From the NCBI GenBank assembly GCA_934728355.1, contig CAKVEA010000004.1, forward strand, positions 1-64,000: 64,000 nt of DNA, given 5' to 3'. Source of the DNA: an uncultured Eubacteriales bacterium (lineage in GTDB: Bacteria > Bacillota > Clostridia > Oscillospirales > Acutalibacteraceae). This document shows positions 62,194 through 64,000 of this stretch, piece by piece; position 1 is the stretch's first letter; the number at the start of each line of letters is the position of its first letter. The notes beneath the pieces were generated by a model that made no database searches, was not told where the DNA came from, and was given only the letters and a program-made list of their open reading frames with translations. A program made the translations under genes and the position numbers.

Positions 62194-64000
62194 ATGATAG
62201 ATATAAATAATCTTAATGATACTACTGCGGAAGAAATATTTGAAGAATCTAAAAATCAGATTCTTTATCAAAGCGATAAATGGACAAACTTCCAAGAATC
62301 CGATCCGGGAATCACTCTTGTTGAACTTTTTTCGTGGCTAAAATTTGTCCAGCATGAATATTTAAACAAAATTTCAGATTCAGTCAAAGTTAAGTTTTTA
62401 GACCTTCTGGATGTCTCTTTAAAATCAAATAAAGGCTCTGAAGCTTTGGTTCAAGTTTCAAACCTTGAAAAAGATATAGAGTTGCCGATAAGAACCAAAT
62501 GGAAATCCAAAGCTATGGTTTTTGAAAATTTATATCAGCAAGCTTTAATAAAGTCTAAAATACTAAGTATTATATTTGAAAATCCTGAATATCCTTCTGA
62601 AGAAGAATATTACAGATTTGATGGAAAAAAATATTTTTTCCTGTTTGGTAAATCTACTGATAATAGAGAAAGCGGAAGATGCTTTACTATAAATTTTGAT
62701 TCACTGCTTCCTTCACATTCCGTTATTAATATTTATTTTTCTGTTTATGTAAGTAAGGGACTAAAAAGGAATCCTATAAAAAATACTGATAAATTTGAAA
62801 GCATGGCAAAAGTTAAATGGGAATATTATGGTCAGGAAAACGGAAAAATAGGATGGCATGAAATAGAAGTAGTAAATGATGAAACATACAATTTTCTTTT
62901 TTCGGGTATTACTAAGTTAAGAATAAAAGGTAAATCTTTGCCGATTTCAGAACAATATAAAATTCGAGCAACACTTGAATATAATGAATACGATTACCCA
63001 CCCAGAATTGATTCTATACTTCCAAATGTTTTCAGAGTAGTTCAAAATGATACGAAATGCCAAAATATAATAATAAAAAAAGAAGATATACTTACTAACA
63101 GGACTGTGAAATTGCGAGAAAATCTTCCTCTTTACGGAGACAATGAAGTTTATTATAAAAAGCATAATGGATGGGTAAAAACAAATATTCCTACAGTAAA
63201 AACTAAAATAGACAAAGGCGAAACTATTTTAGATTTAAATAGTATATGGAATGAAATTAAAGTTCATAAGCACAGTGATGAAGTAATCATGTTGATTTCT
63301 TATCCAAAAGGATTAAAAAATAAAATGATTCTTGGAAGTGCTACGGGAATTTCAGGTCAAAATGTGAATATAAGTTTTGAAAACATACTGCTTGACGGAC
63401 TTGAAATAATGGCTTCGGAAGATGTTGAAGGCGAAGAAGTGTTTTACAAATGGAAAAGAGTTAATAATTTTTTCTCTTCGTCAAAATATGACCGTCATTA
63501 CGTTTATGATAAAAATTTAGGAATGATAGTGTTTGGAGATCATGAACATGGAATGGCACCAAGAAAAGGAACAGATAATATAGTTATTTGTGGTCTGAAA
63601 GAAACACTTGGAGCAAATTCAAATGCAAGAGAGGACTCAATAAACGAAGTTTTAAGCGAAAATGTTTGTTTTGAAAATTGCTTGATAAGGCAAATTGCTG
63701 AGGCTACCGGAGGGAAAGAAGAAGAAACTCTTCTTCAAGGTGCGGCAAGAGCGGCAGAAATTTTTAGTAATCCTGAAAGAGCAGTTACCGTTAAAGATTA
63801 TGAAAATATAGTAAAAAGTACACCTGGACTTATGTTCAGTAATGTGAAAGTTCTTCCGAATTATATGCCTCAGGAAAATACCTTAAATCAAAATTGTATT
63901 ACTATAGCAGTTAGGTGGAACAGAAAAGTCGGACCTTCTCTTCCTAAAAGTTTTGAAAGAAATATAATGAATCATCTTGAAAAATACAGACTTATAAATA
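62194..64000 (+). CDS. Second large baseplate protein (Afp12-like), cut by the window end
   Basis: The frame is open from ATG 62194, which follows AAGGAGGTGA, to the end of the window (602 codons). It starts MIDINNLNDTTAEEIFEESK and carries QESDPGITLVELFSWLKFVQ, the hallmark of Afp12/baseplate J-like proteins, and near the window end ARAAEIFSNPERAVTVKDYE, the C-terminal gpJ-like domain. It is 14 bases after the Afp11-like gene. The rest of the cluster (expected fibre, AAA+ ATPase, terminator protein) lies beyond the window. Confidence 0.9.
   Translation, partial: MIDINNLNDTTAEEIFEESKNQILYQSDKWTNFQESDPGITLVELFSWLKFVQHEYLNKISDSVKVKFLDLLDVSLKSNKGSEALVQVSNLEKDIELPIRTKWKSKAMVFENLYQQALIKSKILSIIFENPEYPSEEEYYRFDGKKYFFLFGKSTDNRESGRCFTINFDSLLPSHSVINIYFSVYVSKGLKRNPIKNTDKFESMAKVKWEYYGQENGKIGWHEIEVVNDETYNFLFSGITKLRIKGKSLPISEQYKIRATLEYNEYDYPPRIDSILPNVFRVVQNDTKCQNIIIKKEDILTNRTVKLRENLPLYGDNEVYYKKHNGWVKTNIPTVKTKIDKGETILDLNSIWNEIKVHKHSDEVIMLISYPKGLKNKMILGSATGISGQNVNISFENILLDGLEIMASEDVEGEEVFYKWKRVNNFFSSSKYDRHYVYDKNLGMIVFGDHEHGMAPRKGTDNIVICGLKETLGANSNAREDSINEVLSENVCFENCLIRQIAEATGGKEEETLLQGAARAAEIFSNPERAVTVKDYENIVKSTPGLMFSNVKVLPNYMPQENTLNQNCITIAVRWNRKVGPSLPKSFERNIMNHLEKYRLIN

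Noticed and set aside
48600..64000. Prophage or R-type bacteriocin (tailocin) explanation for the tail genes
   Set aside because: No head, packaging, integration or lysis genes are seen, and two gp19-type tubes, DUF6760 and Afp11/Afp12-like proteins are eCIS traits. The right boundary is not visible, so this is not absolute.

Overview
The window is about 64 kb of AT-rich (by eye roughly 30% G+C) chromosomal DNA from a low-GC Gram-positive bacterium, most likely a member of the Clostridia. The evidence is a Firmicutes-type housekeeping set (zinc-ribbon L32, RNase J, bifunctional Rel, GdpP, PlsY, class B sortase, Der, TypA), AGGAGG ribosome-binding sites and frequent TTG/GTG starts. I cannot place it to genus. 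An archaeal/fungal-type aspartate-semialdehyde dehydrogenase is one unusual housekeeping allele.

Layout. 1-1.7 kb (minus): dapA (cut by the window edge) and asd, lysine/diaminopimelate synthesis. 1.9-11.2 kb (plus): queA, rpsB-tsf, pgi, rpmF, der, plsY, a histidine phosphatase and typA, ended by a strong terminator. 11.2-13.2 kb (minus): two unrecognised paralogous genes whose products both begin with the same heptapeptide, MAMMQSY. 13.5-18.2 kb (minus): uvrB-uvrA. 18.4-25.8 kb (plus): a NatAB-like exporter, tcdA, recJ, rel and a metallo-beta-lactamase-fold hydrolase. 25.9-27.7 kb: a zinc-ribbon protein, sortase B and def. 27.8-29.2 kb (minus): a Nif11-like leader peptide gene behind a strong promoter, followed by a solute-binding lipoprotein. 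29.4-43 kb (plus): tepA-like protease, uppP, ftsK/spoIIIE, a ComEC-like lipoprotein with its DUF3006 partner, a KimA-type potassium transporter behind a palindromic operator, an amino-acid ABC importer (fused binding protein-permease plus ATPase), tsaE-tsaB, rpiB, upp and a CapD-like nucleotide-sugar enzyme; rnhA lies convergent. 43.5-48.5 kb: rnjA, gdpP, rplI and mazF.

48.6-64 kb (plus, continuing past the window) is the accessory highlight: a phage-tail-like contractile injection system of the extracellular (eCIS / Afp-PVC-like) class. In order it has an orphan gene, sheath, tube protein 1, a tail-assembly-chaperone-like protein, a DUF6760-like small protein, tube protein 2 with a coiled-coil tail, a pure coiled-coil protein, a 799-residue orphan (tape-measure candidate), a gpD/gp27-like hub, a gpV/gp5-like spike, a gp25 wedge protein, and two large baseplate proteins (Afp11- and Afp12-like, the second cut by the window end). 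No capsid, terminase, portal, integrase or lysis gene is present. The chaperone/DUF6760 junction carries a T TTT TTC heptamer exactly in register for a -1 ribosomal frameshift, which would make a gpG/gpGT-like pair as in lambda-type phage tails. I regard this as the most interesting single observation in the window.

No tRNA, rRNA, CRISPR array, insertion sequence or replication origin was seen.
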